This document shows, piece after piece, positions 20,317 to 33,987 of a DNA stretch of 64,000 bases (position 1 is its first letter; every line of letters starts with the position of its first letter). The position numbers and the translations under genes are program-made. Location of the stretch: the NCBI GenBank assembly GCA_029706075.1, contig JAINUG010000014.1, forward strand, positions 1,874,501 to 1,938,500. The letters are read 5' to 3'. The stretch is from Aldrovandia affinis (taxonomy: Eukaryota > Chordata > Actinopteri > Notacanthiformes > Halosauridae). The notes under the pieces are model-generated. The model worked only from the letters and a program-made list of their open reading frames with translations, was not told where the DNA came from and made no database searches.

Positions 20317-23300
20317 CTAGAGAAAGAAACAAACAGAGTAAGGAGGAGCTAGAATCAACACACAAGCACGCACGCGCACGCACGCACACACACACCTATT
20401 CATACACAAACCCATTTTCTCCTGACTGCTCACACACACAATAAGAGTGTGTCTAAGCCTGGCTCAAATCTAATGTGAGCGTTATGAGAGCAGAGATTAT
20501 ATATATATATATATATGTGCCATTACGGTGCCTGGCTGTGCCGTGCTATGCCAGGCCACACTCACCGGGGCCAGTCCTGGGCACTCATACACCGTGAAGT
20601 CCCCGTCCTCGTTCTCCTCGTCTGACGTGGTTCCCGAGTCGGGAATCTTGGGCTCATCTCTGTGTCTGAGAGAGTGAGAGACCGAGAGAGAGAGTCAAGA
20701 GAAAGACACCCTGAGGGACAGTTGACCAGTGAAGCCAGCCAAAATAAGCCATGTACTATTAGTGTTGTTGTTGCTGTTCTTACCATTATTGTAATAGCAG
20801 TTGCTGCTGTTGCTATAAATAATTGTAATAATCTTTCTCAATTTTTGTTAGCATTGCAAGATGCATATATCATGGCACATCTGCACATCTTGTAAGTCGC
20901 TCTGGATAAGAGCGTCTGCTAAATGGTTAAATGTAAATGAATTGGCAGTAAAACATTTTGAATATACTCGAAACACGAGAGTGACAGAGAGAGCCAGAGA
21001 GAAAACAGAGAGAATCAGAATGCCTGGGGAAGTGACAGAATACTAACTGACATACGCTTGATTTCTCATATCCGAATCTGACTCTGTGATCACAAGCTCG
21101 CCCCTTCCTGAGTAACAGATCTGCCACACCTATCACACTCTTGACGGAAGGAGAGGAGCGTAAGTGTGAAACCAGAGAGTGAGAGCAAGAGGGAGGGGGA
21201 GATGAAGAAAGTCATGGGGTCAGAGAGCCGCAGAGGACAAGCTTCCTGTTAAAGAGAAAGACTGCAGCGATATTTCACTGCGCTACAGCATGTAATACCT
21301 ACCGTGAACACTGGCATTCTTTTACTTAAAGGTAGCAAACGGCACGAGGAAAACTTTCAGATTGTTATTTATTTTTTATGGCTAAACCGTTATGCAGTTA
21401 GACTGAATTAAATTCTATAGAGATGGGTTTTTTACTGGAGAGAGTGAGATGAAATGCTATAATTGTGCCAATTGTTGCAAAAGTGTAGTAGATTTTTTTT
21501 CCTTGTAAAATGATATTTTTGTGTGCATTGATTTATACTTATGCTCTAAGTTTACCAGTTTAAATGTTGTGCAAATAATGCGTCAGAAATGGACAATTTA
21601 GGCCTCCCGCGTGGCCCAGTTATTACAACGTTCGACGCTGGCCACGGAGACCGGGGTTCAATTCCCCGTCTCGCCAGAGTCGGCTCTGGCCGGGAGCGCC
21701 ATAAGTGGCGGCGATTGGCAGTCCGCCCCATGGAGGGGGGAGGGAAGCCGACATGACATTTGCTGCGCATAAGAGTGGCCCTGTAGTACCGGGTTACGGT
21801 CGACACTTGGCGAGTGCCATCTCGGAAAAGGCGTCAGGTCGCCTTCTTCACTACAGCAGCTAAGTCACATTACTAAGGGGGGGATTGACATTGAAATAGC
21901 GGGTACTAATTGGCTACCAAATTGGGATAAAAATCAGAAACAAAAATTATTTAAAAAAAGAAATGGACAATTTATCTGAGAGAGATGGAGAGAGAGGGAT
22001 GGAGAAGGAGAGAGAGGACTGAGAGGTGGTACTTACTTCTCCAGGGACAGCATCTGCTGCTTCTGATGCTGGTAGTGATACATCTGAGCGCTATGAGCCA
22101 GCTTCTTATCGCCCGGCTGGATGTAAGAGGTCATAGGTCAGAGGTCAGAGAGAGGAAGGGGGTTAACTTGGAATTCCCCTTCATACAACCCCCCATGTAT
22201 TACTTTTGTAATACCACACCTGTGTTATTCTTGGTCATGACGGTAATGTTCCTGAACGTTTTTAGTTTGTTTACTGCAGTTTTCAGTATTTTTCAAATGT
22301 GCTAATAAATCATACGTGTTGTCGGCATACACATGAACGTAAGCCTTCGTGGGCCGGTTAAAATTTCTGAACCAAACAGAACATGGGTGAAAGTGGGAGA
22401 AAGAGAGGGAAAGACAGGTTGGCCATTAGTGTTTACAGCAGAAGTGATGCTGTTTTAATTTGCATGTGCGGGGTGACGTGCTATGCTTAATTTGCTCTGG
22501 TTCACTTACTTACTGCCATCGAGATTATCCCAAACTGCTCCTCCATTACCACTGCCCCTTTGGCTACTCTGATTCATGAATATTTCGCGTGATTGCTCAT
22601 ATTTGAGCTCTGAAAGAGTACAACCAACCCGGAGTGCTGCACTCACCAAGGTACTGTCGCAGGAGTGGGGCGCCATCACGTTAAACGCAGGGTAATCCAC
22701 CTTCTGGGCAAGGTGCACGTCCCTCTGTAACCTGGTGGGGGCGACACCACTGATTTACAACAATTCACACTGTAGGACGACACTTAAGTAAGAAAACAAA
22801 AAAACACTTAGTGTGAGAGATGCTTAATATGAGGGAGGCCCCATCCAGTGTGAGCTCAAATTGCCCAGATACTGCTTTCAAACTGTACAAGGAGAGATTT
22901 TTGAACTTATTTTTAAACATTTTAGCCTGCTACAAAAGTATGTGTGTGTGTCCAATACCTCAGATTAATGTACTGTACAGCTGGTTTAAATAAAGGGGGA
23001 GGGGGGCTTTGGATGGATCTCAAAGTAGCACAAGATCAAATCTCTGCCAAAAAGCAAACTATGCAAGCGGTTCAACAGCTGAGGCCTTGAATGTGTGGCA
23101 ACAAATCCATCCGTGAAACGTCAAAGACTTCATTTTAAATGCATCTTTCACTGGGAGCTGTTAACCTTCCAGTTTTGGCAGGCAGAGCTTGTGAGAGTTG
23201 CCGTTTTATAAGCGAGATGAGAAATCAGCAGAGGGGAATTTTTTATGAAGGCTCACACAAAAGCACAGAAGATTTGAATACCAGCACCAGGCGAACAACT

Positions 23301-23990
23301 CCCAAAAATGACAACAGACTCAGTAATACTTAATGCCAAACTAACAGGAGCACACACAGTGACAACACATACAGCCAGGGACAGGTTCAAGGTACATCAT
23401 AATAAAAGCAGGAACTAAGAGCATTGTGAAAACCAACCATAGAAAAGTAAAAAAAAAAAAAAAAAAACATAAACCAGGTATTTCTGGGTTTCTTACCTGA
23501 CCCAACAGACACCTGCCAAGATCAAGGCTGCCGTTCCAATGACGATGCATACACCAATAAAGACTGTGCACGGATAGTTTTTTACAGCATGGGGAGGGAG
23601 GGAGGAGGGAGAGGACAGGAGAAGAGATTATTGTTAGCAGTGGCAAGAATAGCCCATTCACTTTGTCCCATGACAGTGCCAGAAATCTGGAGGGATGGTG
23701 CAACTTTCCGTTCCAAGCCATAATCCATTATATACAGGGAGAGAGGAATACAGATACAACTGTAGCTCTGCCACAAGAAAAACTCTGAAAATCTGAGCAC
23801 ATGCAATAAGAACCAACACACACAAGTTCACATAGGTGAAACAACAGGATAAAACACAAACACACACTCTAACTTATACACACACACACACATCACACAG
23901 CATCAATAAAAATCTCACACATGTGGTGACATCACTGTGTATCTGAGCGAATGCAGGCCAGTTAGAATGTTATTCAGTCCTCTGCGTGTG

Positions 23991-24027
<37 letters not shown>

Positions 24028-26441
24028 TCTGTCTCTCCTCACCGAACCAGAGCCGAGCTGGGGGAGGTGAGAAAGTCAAACTCAAAGCCAAACCATAAAG
24101 TGGTTTAAATGATTACCAAGAGTGACCATACGTGACCATCACATCTGACCATTCTGCCTGGTGGGGTTGACACTGAACAAATCGGATGCTAATTTACTTT
24201 CTCTTCAGTTGAGCAGGGGATTTCACAAACCTAATGTGTAGCGGTGTGACTTATGTGTGCATTTTATATGATGTAATTTAAACTGAATTATGTGTGGGAA
24301 GTTCATGCAGTGTGCAAACCTGGTGAACAATGAATCACACTGTATTAAACCTCAACCGAATTGCAGATATGTATTTTTTACCCCTTGCCAACTAGCTTTA
24401 GCTGGCCAGTCCCATCTCTAAATGGCTTGCATACTCGAGCTCACATTGTGTGGTCACAGATCTCTTTCCCACCCCCGAGTGCTACACATTCATTCAGCTT
24501 TAATACACAAGCTTACTACTGTGAGTTAACTGAGCCCAAGCAGGGTTATGTACAGATGAGTTTTGGGATGGGGGCTTTGTGAGATGGCACAGTTACTCAC
24601 CGACGAGGAGACTGTCCTTGGACAGGTTTGGGACAGGGACGGTCACTGGACCAATCCGCACCTCGGGCAGGGCCATGGTCTGGGGGGGTAAGGTGGGGGC
24701 GCTGGTTGTCCTGGGATGCCCTGTGGTAACATGGGCAGTAGTCATCTGTTTGGCGGCTTTCAGCTTGGATTCAGGGGCCACTTGAGTGGGGGGCACTGAG
24801 GGAGGAAGAGAAAGAGGGCAGGGGAGGAGTGGGGGAGGTGTTGCTATTTAATATCATTCTAAGTAACATTGCAGTTATGATGCTAATATGTAGCAATGTA
24901 GCAATAAGCTTAATCATTACAGTAAACAGTAAAAGTATGAAACAGTTATACAATTCTTACTCACAAACAAGCAAAATGTGTTTATCTTAATAATACCACT
25001 ACTTTTGCTACTAATTGTGTACAAAATAACATACACTACTGGTCAAAAGTTTTAGAACACCCCCATTTTCCAGTTTTTACTGAAATTTAAGCAGTTAAAG
25101 TCCAGTGAATAACCTGAAATGGTACAAAGGTAAGCGGTAAACTGATCGGTAGTGTACAATTGAATGGCATTCCCCCCCCAGATTGTCTCAGTGGTCACTG
25201 CTTGTCAGACAAACAGTTAGTTTTTTCCACACAAAAAAGGTCAGATACAGGAATATTTCAAATGAAAACTGATTTTGTTATTTTTTTTACAATGAAACGG
25301 TCACAAAGCACCGAACAAAGTAAGTGTTTCCCCCAGAGGGCATTGAACACCAGAACATCCAAAACCAATGGCGAGAGAAAATTGAAAAGGGGTGCCATAA
25401 CCTTTAGGGGGCCACAGCTTCGCTAGAGGTAAGACTGGGGGAAAAAAGCCCCACAACAAACCTCACCTGACTGTCTGACCTCTGACTCCTGTTGCTTGGA
25501 GATGATGGAGGACAGGAAGTCAATCTCTTCATCCAGCTCTGGACGACTGCTCACCTTGCCTGAGAGCCAGAGAAAACAATGAGTACTCATTTTACTCTAA
25601 CTATCTTTCACTGATTCTTTCCCCACATATTTGGGCGAAAGCACTTTTTGTACCAATGGAACACACTTCCGACTGAATCTCTTTTTCTGAAAAGGGCAAG
25701 CTTTTAATACAATACAGGCAATTAGCAGACACTCTTTTCGAGAGAGACTTACACAGTTTACATTTCATTACATACATTTCATTTCAATATTTACTGAAGC
25801 AACTCAGGTTAAGTAACTTGCTTAAGGGTACAATGGCAGTGCCCCACCTGGGAATCCAACCTGGCGTTACAAGCCCAGCTCCCTATCCATTATATCACAC
25901 TGCCGTCATGGTGGTGTTAATAAAACTACATGTGTATGTGGAGACAGCAAAAGTACTGTTTGGTGGTGTAGGGAAGGAAGGGAAGGCTTCATTAGGTAAC
26001 CCCCCCAGATGACTGCTATTGCACAGCAGCACTGCGCAGCTCATGCAGCTCATTCAGGCATATCACAGGCTCATGATCACCCACAGGAGATGGTGGATTG
26101 CAGAGTGAAAAGAAGCACTGATTGGCTACACGTAGTCAATATATAATAAAACATATGTCATTTAGCAGACACTTTTATCCAAAGCAACTTACAGCAGTGA
26201 ATGCAAACATTTTTTTGCATATGTGGTCCCAGTGGGAATTGAACCCACAACCTAAGCGTTGTCAATGCCATGCTCTACTTGCTGAGGCACACAGAACCAC
26301 TAGTTCTGACAAAATGATTCTGGACGCTGCAGTGATGGGAAGGGCATAAAATCTTGATTCGCCATGTGTGTGTGTGTGTGTGTTGCCTGTGTATGCATGT
26401 TTATGTGTGTATGTGTGTGTGTGTGCATGCATGTGTGCATA

Positions 26442-26498
<57 letters not shown>

Positions 26499-29400
26499 AA
26501 TACAATACCAGTGCACCTGTGTGTTGTCTGTGTGTGTGTGTCTGCACTGTGAGGATGACACAGAAGAGACATAATGTATAACAATGCTGTCAGACATGTG
26601 TCTGAGGTTAACACACCGCAGGCCATATAACAAGGCTTGGACAGACGTCTCCGGGGTAACCAGGGGCTCGCAGTGTGTGTGTGGCCAGGGCACAGGGCAC
26701 CCCAGGGGGTGTATAGCCACATTCTACCGCCCCCTCCCCCAGACTGGTGGTTAACAATGCCTTTAAAAGAGGCCGTCTTCATCATTTAAGCACAGGCCCC
26801 ATACATCAAACTGCAGTATGCGTTCTATTGTCGGGTGAGAATATGAGAGACGGGTGAGAATGAGAGACATGCATCCACAATGCTATCAGACCATGGCAGA
26901 AATACACTGGTAGACCATCTGACTGTAACGACAGCCATAATGTAGATCACGCTTATAGGAATCATTACCGTTGGGCCAAGACGAGTGTGAATGTGCGTGT
27001 GTGTGTGTGCGTGTGCTCATATAATAATAATGACAAACTTGTATTGTATCTGTCAGCAACACATAATACTATCGTGCAATTCGTATCGTGCTCTTCAAAC
27101 ATGTTACAGCATGCTTCAGAGCAATACTGCAGGATGGTCATGTGACTCTCCCGCCATCTGGTTTTCAGCAGCAATTCTGTAATTATCCATCACTCCTCAC
27201 TGTTTCCTCACTGGGGGGAGGGAGGGATGTGTACACACAAAGAAACAACCAACAAACAACAGTGAATTACTTTGCACATCTGTGCAGTGCTTTGGATTCC
27301 GGCCCAAACATTTCCAAAGCGGCAATACAACTGTTCCCAGTTCAGAGTGCAACAGCAGGGTCTTCCTCTTGGTCCCAAGTGAATGCTTAATTACTAAAGC
27401 CATCCAATTCACTATTAATTACATTAATTACATTACATCAAAATCCTGCTACAGCTACACACAAGACAACTTAGCATAATGTTGGAAATCCTCTCGAGCT
27501 GTGATCATTTTTCAATACAGTTCATTGTGATGTTTCCTTATTCACAATAATCTGATTCGGAGAATTGTGAATAACACCAACAACAAGAAAAAGAAAAAGA
27601 AAAATGAAAGTATTGTGAAAAACAGGCTGACTACATAACATTATATCCTCAGATAGAGACTTATACTCGGGTGTAATTTATAAATGAAAGCAAATAATAT
27701 GGGTTATTTATTCTTTTGTAAATGGCTGGGAGCAAAAGCGACCAGGTCGATCAGAGGAGCCACTCACAGTACGTGTCAGATTGAATTGTCTGTGGAGAAT
27801 CTCTGGAGTCTTCAATGGGTACAGGATGAATAATGGCCACTGCTGCCCCCGTGTGGCGACTCTTGCATTTAAATCCTCCAGCAAACGTAAGCACAAGATG
27901 ACATCCAATTATCCTTAACAGACCTTATGCCTGTAATTAACCCCATGCCTGTCACATAAACTGTCACTCAGACTCACAGTCTCTGTGTTGCACGTGTAGC
28001 CTCCGTCACTCAAACTTGGACAGTCTATGTTGCACACAGCCTGTGGTCTGTGTGACTCAGCCTTGTATCTGCGTCTCTTACATGGCCTCTGTGCTGCTCA
28101 CGTCTCCATGTTATCAACACCACTGTCACAAGCTCTCGTTGTAGCCTGCTACGGCTGTTGGATGCTGACAGTCGTGATGGGAGAATGAGGATTTGTGAAA
28201 CCCGTAATGGGTGGAGCTATAATGAGCCATGAATCGTGGACTATTTTTGAACCACTCAAAAGGTTTTCTCCCCACAGCAAAATTCAATTATTGGTTAAAA
28301 TCAGTGAGCATACAGTAGCTAAACTCATTTCTGTTGTCATGAAAACAAACTCATTTCCCCATAACTACAGCAGGTGACAATCTTCTCTTCCTTCTCTCCA
28401 ACCTGCCAGCCCAACACAAACTGCTGTATTCCACATTTAAAAAATCCCCAAATGGCCAATGCTTAGCAAACCAGTTGCTACGTCCTAACCCAACACCCCT
28501 TCTCACCGGGCTCTCAAACCTACATTTTATCTCCAAAGATGGTCCACTTACCCAAGTGGTTAGGTAAGTGTAATGGTTAGGGAGCTGGGCTTGTAACTCA
28601 GAGGTTACAGGTTTAATTCCCAGGTGGGACACTGCTGTTGTACCCTTGAGCAAAGGTACTTAACCTGAATTTCTTCAGTAAAATATCCAGCTGTGTAAAT
28701 GGATTGTATGTAAAGAAATGTAAACTGTAAGTCGCTCTGGATAAGAGCGTCTCCTAAATTCCTCAAATGTAAATGTAAAATGTAAAGCGAGGGCCTGTCC
28801 TTCACTGAGAGCTGGAGTCGTCCGGCGCGTTAATAGTGGAAGACCAGCTCTGGCCGGGAGTGGCACTAGGGGGGTGGCAATTGGCTATCCGCCTCCGGGG
28901 GGAGGGATAAAAGCTGAAGAAACTCACTGCATATGTGAGAGGTCCTGTGTGTCGGTGACAGGCTTCGACTTAGGCGGGTACTGGCTCGGAGGAGGCGGTG
29001 CAGCACTCACTACCGATCTCGGGACTACGGCAGTGAGTTCGAATATGAGGGAGGGGATAATTGGCACGAAAAAGAGAGAGGGTATAATTGGATACTAACA
29101 GTGGGGGGAAAAATGGGGAAAAAAAAAATAAATAAATAAATAAGAGTGGAAGGCCGTGGACCCCTGAGGATATTGATTTGGGAGCTCTCCTCCCGTACAC
29201 TGGTACAGAGCACTGTAACACTGCGCCTTCCTTCCGTTCACGTGCGTCCGTGCGTTTATGACAGACGGCGGGCGGGGCCTTACTGTGTGTGCGCGTTATC
29301 TGGCTGCGTGGTACGCCATGTGTATGTGGGTGTGGCAAGGTGTTTGTGAGCGAGCGGAATTGTTTGTGGTGCAGTCTGTGCGAGTGTACGTGGGTGGGCG

Positions 29401-29521
29401 GATGTTCGGGAAAGTGTGGTGCAGTGTGTGCACATAAGTTTGTGTGTGTGTTGTTTGTGTGTGTTGTTGGAGCAATGTCTACGTGTGCGTATTGTTGGTG
29501 CAGTGTGTGTATTTGTTGTTG

Positions 29522-29569
<48 letters not shown>

Positions 29570-31218
29570 GTTGTTGTTGTTGGTGCAGTGTATGTATGTG
29601 CCTGTGTTCTTGGTTCTTGGTGCAGTGTGTGTTCTTGGCTCTTGGTGCAGTGTATCAGTGAGTGTGTGTGTGGGTGGCTAGGTCAGCATCTAATACAGAT
29701 CGTTGCTCTGGCTGTGGGGGTGGGAGCAGCATGGAGCGAGGGAGTGGGCAGGGGTGGGTGGGAGCTACAGAATCATGAATGAACATCTCTGCCAGCCAAC
29801 AAGACAGATGAGCTGGACAGCAAGGTTAAAGACAACCGCATTACCCATGATACCCCTCTCCAGCGCAATGTTTAATGACACCTGCCCCGCTCTCCTCAGG
29901 GTGCATGACCATTCCAAGCACTCAGCAGAACTGAGGTTTATATCAGACATGAGAGCGACGGGCGAGATCGTATCGCGTTTTTTTGGGAGATATTACATTA
30001 CATTACATTCCAGGCATTTAGCAGACGCCTTTATCCAGAGCGACTTACAGTTTACATTTCTTCACAATCCGTTTATACAGCTGGATATTAACTGAAGCAA
30101 TTTAGGTTAAGTACCTTGCTCAAGGGTACAACGGCAGTGTACCCCACCTGGGGATTGAACTCGCAACCTTAACGTTACAAGCCCAGTTCCCTAACCATTA
30201 TATCACACTGCCTGCCTATACTAGATATACAGATATACTACTAGATAACTAGATATACAGCCTAGTTGCCTCATAACACCAGTCCGAGTCTAAGCTGTAG
30301 CCAAACACGTCAGCGTGGATCAGAAATGAACAGCGTTAGCCTCAAGAACCTCTGAAGGAGAAATCCAATCAGATAGCCCGAGGCAAAGAAAGCCTGATCA
30401 ATCCAGCCTGCTTGGTCTCAGAGGGTAAAAAAGAGAAATTAAACCCATTTAGAGATTCGATCTGCGGCCCTCGGCTCTGTCAGCAGCTTCTGAACTATAC
30501 AGGGCCGAGGTCATCCAGTTCCAAAAAGATCCCCAAAAAATCCTGAAGGAAGGATTGGGATAAGTCCTTGGCATAAGACTTCAAAGAGCTTAGATTCAGC
30601 AGCATTCAACACTTTCTCCTGGTAAAGAGCAGACACGTCACGCGTGGATGGAACTCTCCTTAAGCACACAGCAGTGGTGGTGTGGAGAATAAACCCACCA
30701 ATTCCAGTGCTTTGAGATCCACAAAATGTATGAACGGCACCACATAAATGCCATTTATTCATTAATAGTTGCTCTCTGTTGTGTGTATTTATTTCTCTCT
30801 CCCTCTTTCTCTCTTCCTCTCTATTTTCCCCTCTCTTCGCTCTCACCCACTCTCTCCCCCTCCCCCTTCTCTCCCTCTCTCTAATAAATTGGGCTGAGGA
30901 AACACCAGCCTCCCACACAGGCATACGCAAGCAAATCCAGGCAACCAATGAGATGCTGTGATGTCACCAGCAGCCAATAGGGGGCACACGTTTGTGAAAG
31001 ACGCTATTGGCTGAGAATACAGACCGTGATCCGATATATGTACATACGCAAATACAAAAACACACGCACACACAGACACACACAAACACACACATAATCA
31101 TGATCATAATCATCTGTATCGTGGTCTTCGTAAAGTGGTAGAGCGGAATTGGCTGGTCCGACAGCCTCCCACACTGTGGCTCTAGGATCCATTAAAGGAT
31201 TTAAATGCAAGATACAGT

Positions 31219-31255
<37 letters not shown>

Positions 31256-31447
31256 GAATTCATGCGCACAGTGGTAGAGCTTCATAAGCAATGCATGTAA
31301 CAACATGAAACAAAAGAGCCACATCAAATGGCTAGCAATTATTAATATAGCTATTCTGAATGAAATTCCATTCTTTTTCCAAGTCCAGTGAATGCTGTGC
31401 ACAAGCCCCTGTGTGTTGTGGTACTGTAGGTGATGAAAGGGAGCACA

Positions 31448-31484
<37 letters not shown>

Positions 31485-33755
31485 TCCCACTCCCACACAC
31501 ACATCTATTTATATGGCCTTTAGCGCAGCACAGCTTCCAGGATGGCCGTGTTTGAAAGGCTGCACATTTCTGAATGCTAGCTTGCGATGGACTGCAGGCA
31601 CGTGAGGATTTACAGCTCTTAACCCCCGCCCCCCCTTAGTCTCTACACATCGGTCCTACATCAGCGACACTAAAACATTAGTTTCCACACGAGAGATAAA
31701 GGGGGGAAGAGAACTACAGCAGTCACACCTTGAGGCTTCTCTCATTATAGAGAATGTGCAATCATTTGTGTTCATTATGAACTTGGCCCTACGTGCTGAT
31801 GATGTTTATACCGCCAAATGTGCCACGTTAACATGGCAGTGCGATGCAGTGATTTGGGAAGTGAATTAACTCAATTTAACCAATTTAACCAGGTTTGAAA
31901 CTTGTTGGGCGCAGTGATTTGGAGGCATAGCCGCACAGCCAGGCGATTAACCTGAATTGCTTCAGTGAAATGTCCAGCTTTTATAACAAGACAAGATGTA
32001 AAATGTGTGCTGCTGCAGTCCGTCTTTATAGATAAGGGTGTCTGCTGAGCAAACAAACAATGTAATGTCCAGCCGATGTTACGCCCATTTAAAATCAGTT
32101 TCCACAGCCTCCCAGACCCGCCAGTCAGGGACAGGTGTTTGATGGGTTGGGGGTATTGGCTTTAATGAAATTGAGGCCTAGTGAGAAGGACCCTTCAGTG
32201 CAAACTGATGGGACCATTCTAGAAACACTGTGGGACCGCTCTAGTATGACACAGTAACTCACCTTGGAAATGAATGCATTCAAAATACTAATCAGATTGT
32301 TTCATAGAACTATTCCAACTAAGAGCACACAGAAAGGACCAACGGCTTCATAATCTGGATTCCCAGCATGTTTATGCTTCATATTTATATAATCTTGCTT
32401 TCTGGCTTAAAAGGGTTTTAAAGAGGATTCTCAAAGCTGTCCATTATCAGCAAGCCGAGATTATCTGGCACTGCTAGGCTGAGGGTCACAGTGGGGAGTC
32501 TGGGTAGGGGGTCAGGGAGGCATGCTGTGGTGCACATAAAAGCAAATATTAAATAATGATTTAAATTGCACATACCAAAATGACCGTGCCTCTTCCTGGC
32601 CACGCATTTTCCCTCCTCGTTTTCCTCGAATGGGGTGAGGCATGAGCCGCAGTGGGTGGAGCCTGGCCGGCAGAAGTGACGTCCCTCAAGGGTGCAGTCC
32701 AGGGTGCGCGGACATTTGTCCACTGCAAGCACAGAGACATACAGAGTGGTGAGGTCATCATTCTCAGTCTAGCCACTCCCTCTGTACCCCACATTCTCCA
32801 GTTGCTAGGCAGATAGCCACATCCTTGACCAATTAAAATTGAGTAGAAAATAACCAGGGGCAACAGGTGATACACAAGGGAAAAAAGGGATTGGGGATTC
32901 ATTATCATCCTTGTCTAACCACCCCCCCTGTATCCCACTTTCTTCAGTTTCCAGGCAGATGCCCACATCCTCAACCAATTAAAAGTGAGTAGAAAATAGC
33001 CATGTGCAACAGGTGATACACAAGGATGATAATCAATCCCCAATCCCTTTTTGTCCCGCATAAGATTACAGCACGCTGTCTAGGCAAAACCCTGCGGACT
33101 CATTTTGCAATCTTTCCGATCTCTCGTCCCTCTCTGATGAAAAAAAGGATTAAAGTTACTTGCTCGCAAGTCAAATTCAAGTAAAGTCAAGCTAAATAAA
33201 GTCTTCATGAAAGAAAAAAATAATGTAATGGTGAAAAAAATAGAAGCACGTGGCTTTTTTAATGGTTATTGGTTATTTTAATGGGTACATGAATTGAACA
33301 GCGCCATACGAAAGACAACTGAACATATTATTAGAAAATATTAGAGAACAGTGTAGAAAAAATAGAGAAAAGAGAGACAGAAAGAGAAACAAAGTGATAT
33401 AAGACTGAGGTAGATGTGTCTGTGTGCTTTTTTTCCGCACAACACCACGGCTTGTTTGCAAATGTCACAGTTGGACCGAGCAGTGCCTCCAATTTCAGGG
33501 CGCATCTCCGCTAACGACTCCTCCTGTGATTTCCACCCATTTAGGCCAATCAGGCAGCTCTGCCATTGCCTACATCGCATGCTGGCGTTAACCTTTGCTG
33601 TGAGGCACAGGTCCTGATGGATAATTGCTCCTAATTGCAACAGGAAATGTTCCGTTGTGTCTCGGCCTCGTGAAGCAACGGCTGCAGAGTATTTTTAACC
33701 GCACATTAAAGGATGACTACCTCCCTATAACCTACTTTCTACCCATTATGGGAGT

Positions 33756-33839
<84 letters not shown>

Positions 33840-33925
33840 AAGAGAGTGAGTATGTGTGTGTGTGTGTATGTGTGTGTTTAAGAGAGTGAGTATGTGTGTG
33901 TGTATTTGTGTGTTTAAGAGAGTGA

Positions 33926-33987
<62 letters not shown>

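Larger units (their letters stand above)
20666..22036 (-). other. npdc1: npdc1 intron 7
   Basis: 1371 bp. It holds an L2 tail at 20845-20940 and a complete SINE with target duplications at 21601-21958. Confidence 0.85.
22732..24600 (-). other. npdc1: npdc1 introns 4 and 5 (with exon 5 between)
   Basis: Intron 5 is 22732-23496 and intron 4 is 23564-24600. A poly(A) run is at 23450-23467 and a (TG)n run at 23994-24022. No gene or clear transposon seen. Confidence 0.7.
25560..32575 (-). other. npdc1: npdc1 intron 2 (7.0 kb)
   Basis: Rich in SINEs and (TG)n runs (listed separately). No host exon was recognised, and exons 2 and 3 join in matching phase without one. Confidence 0.8.
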
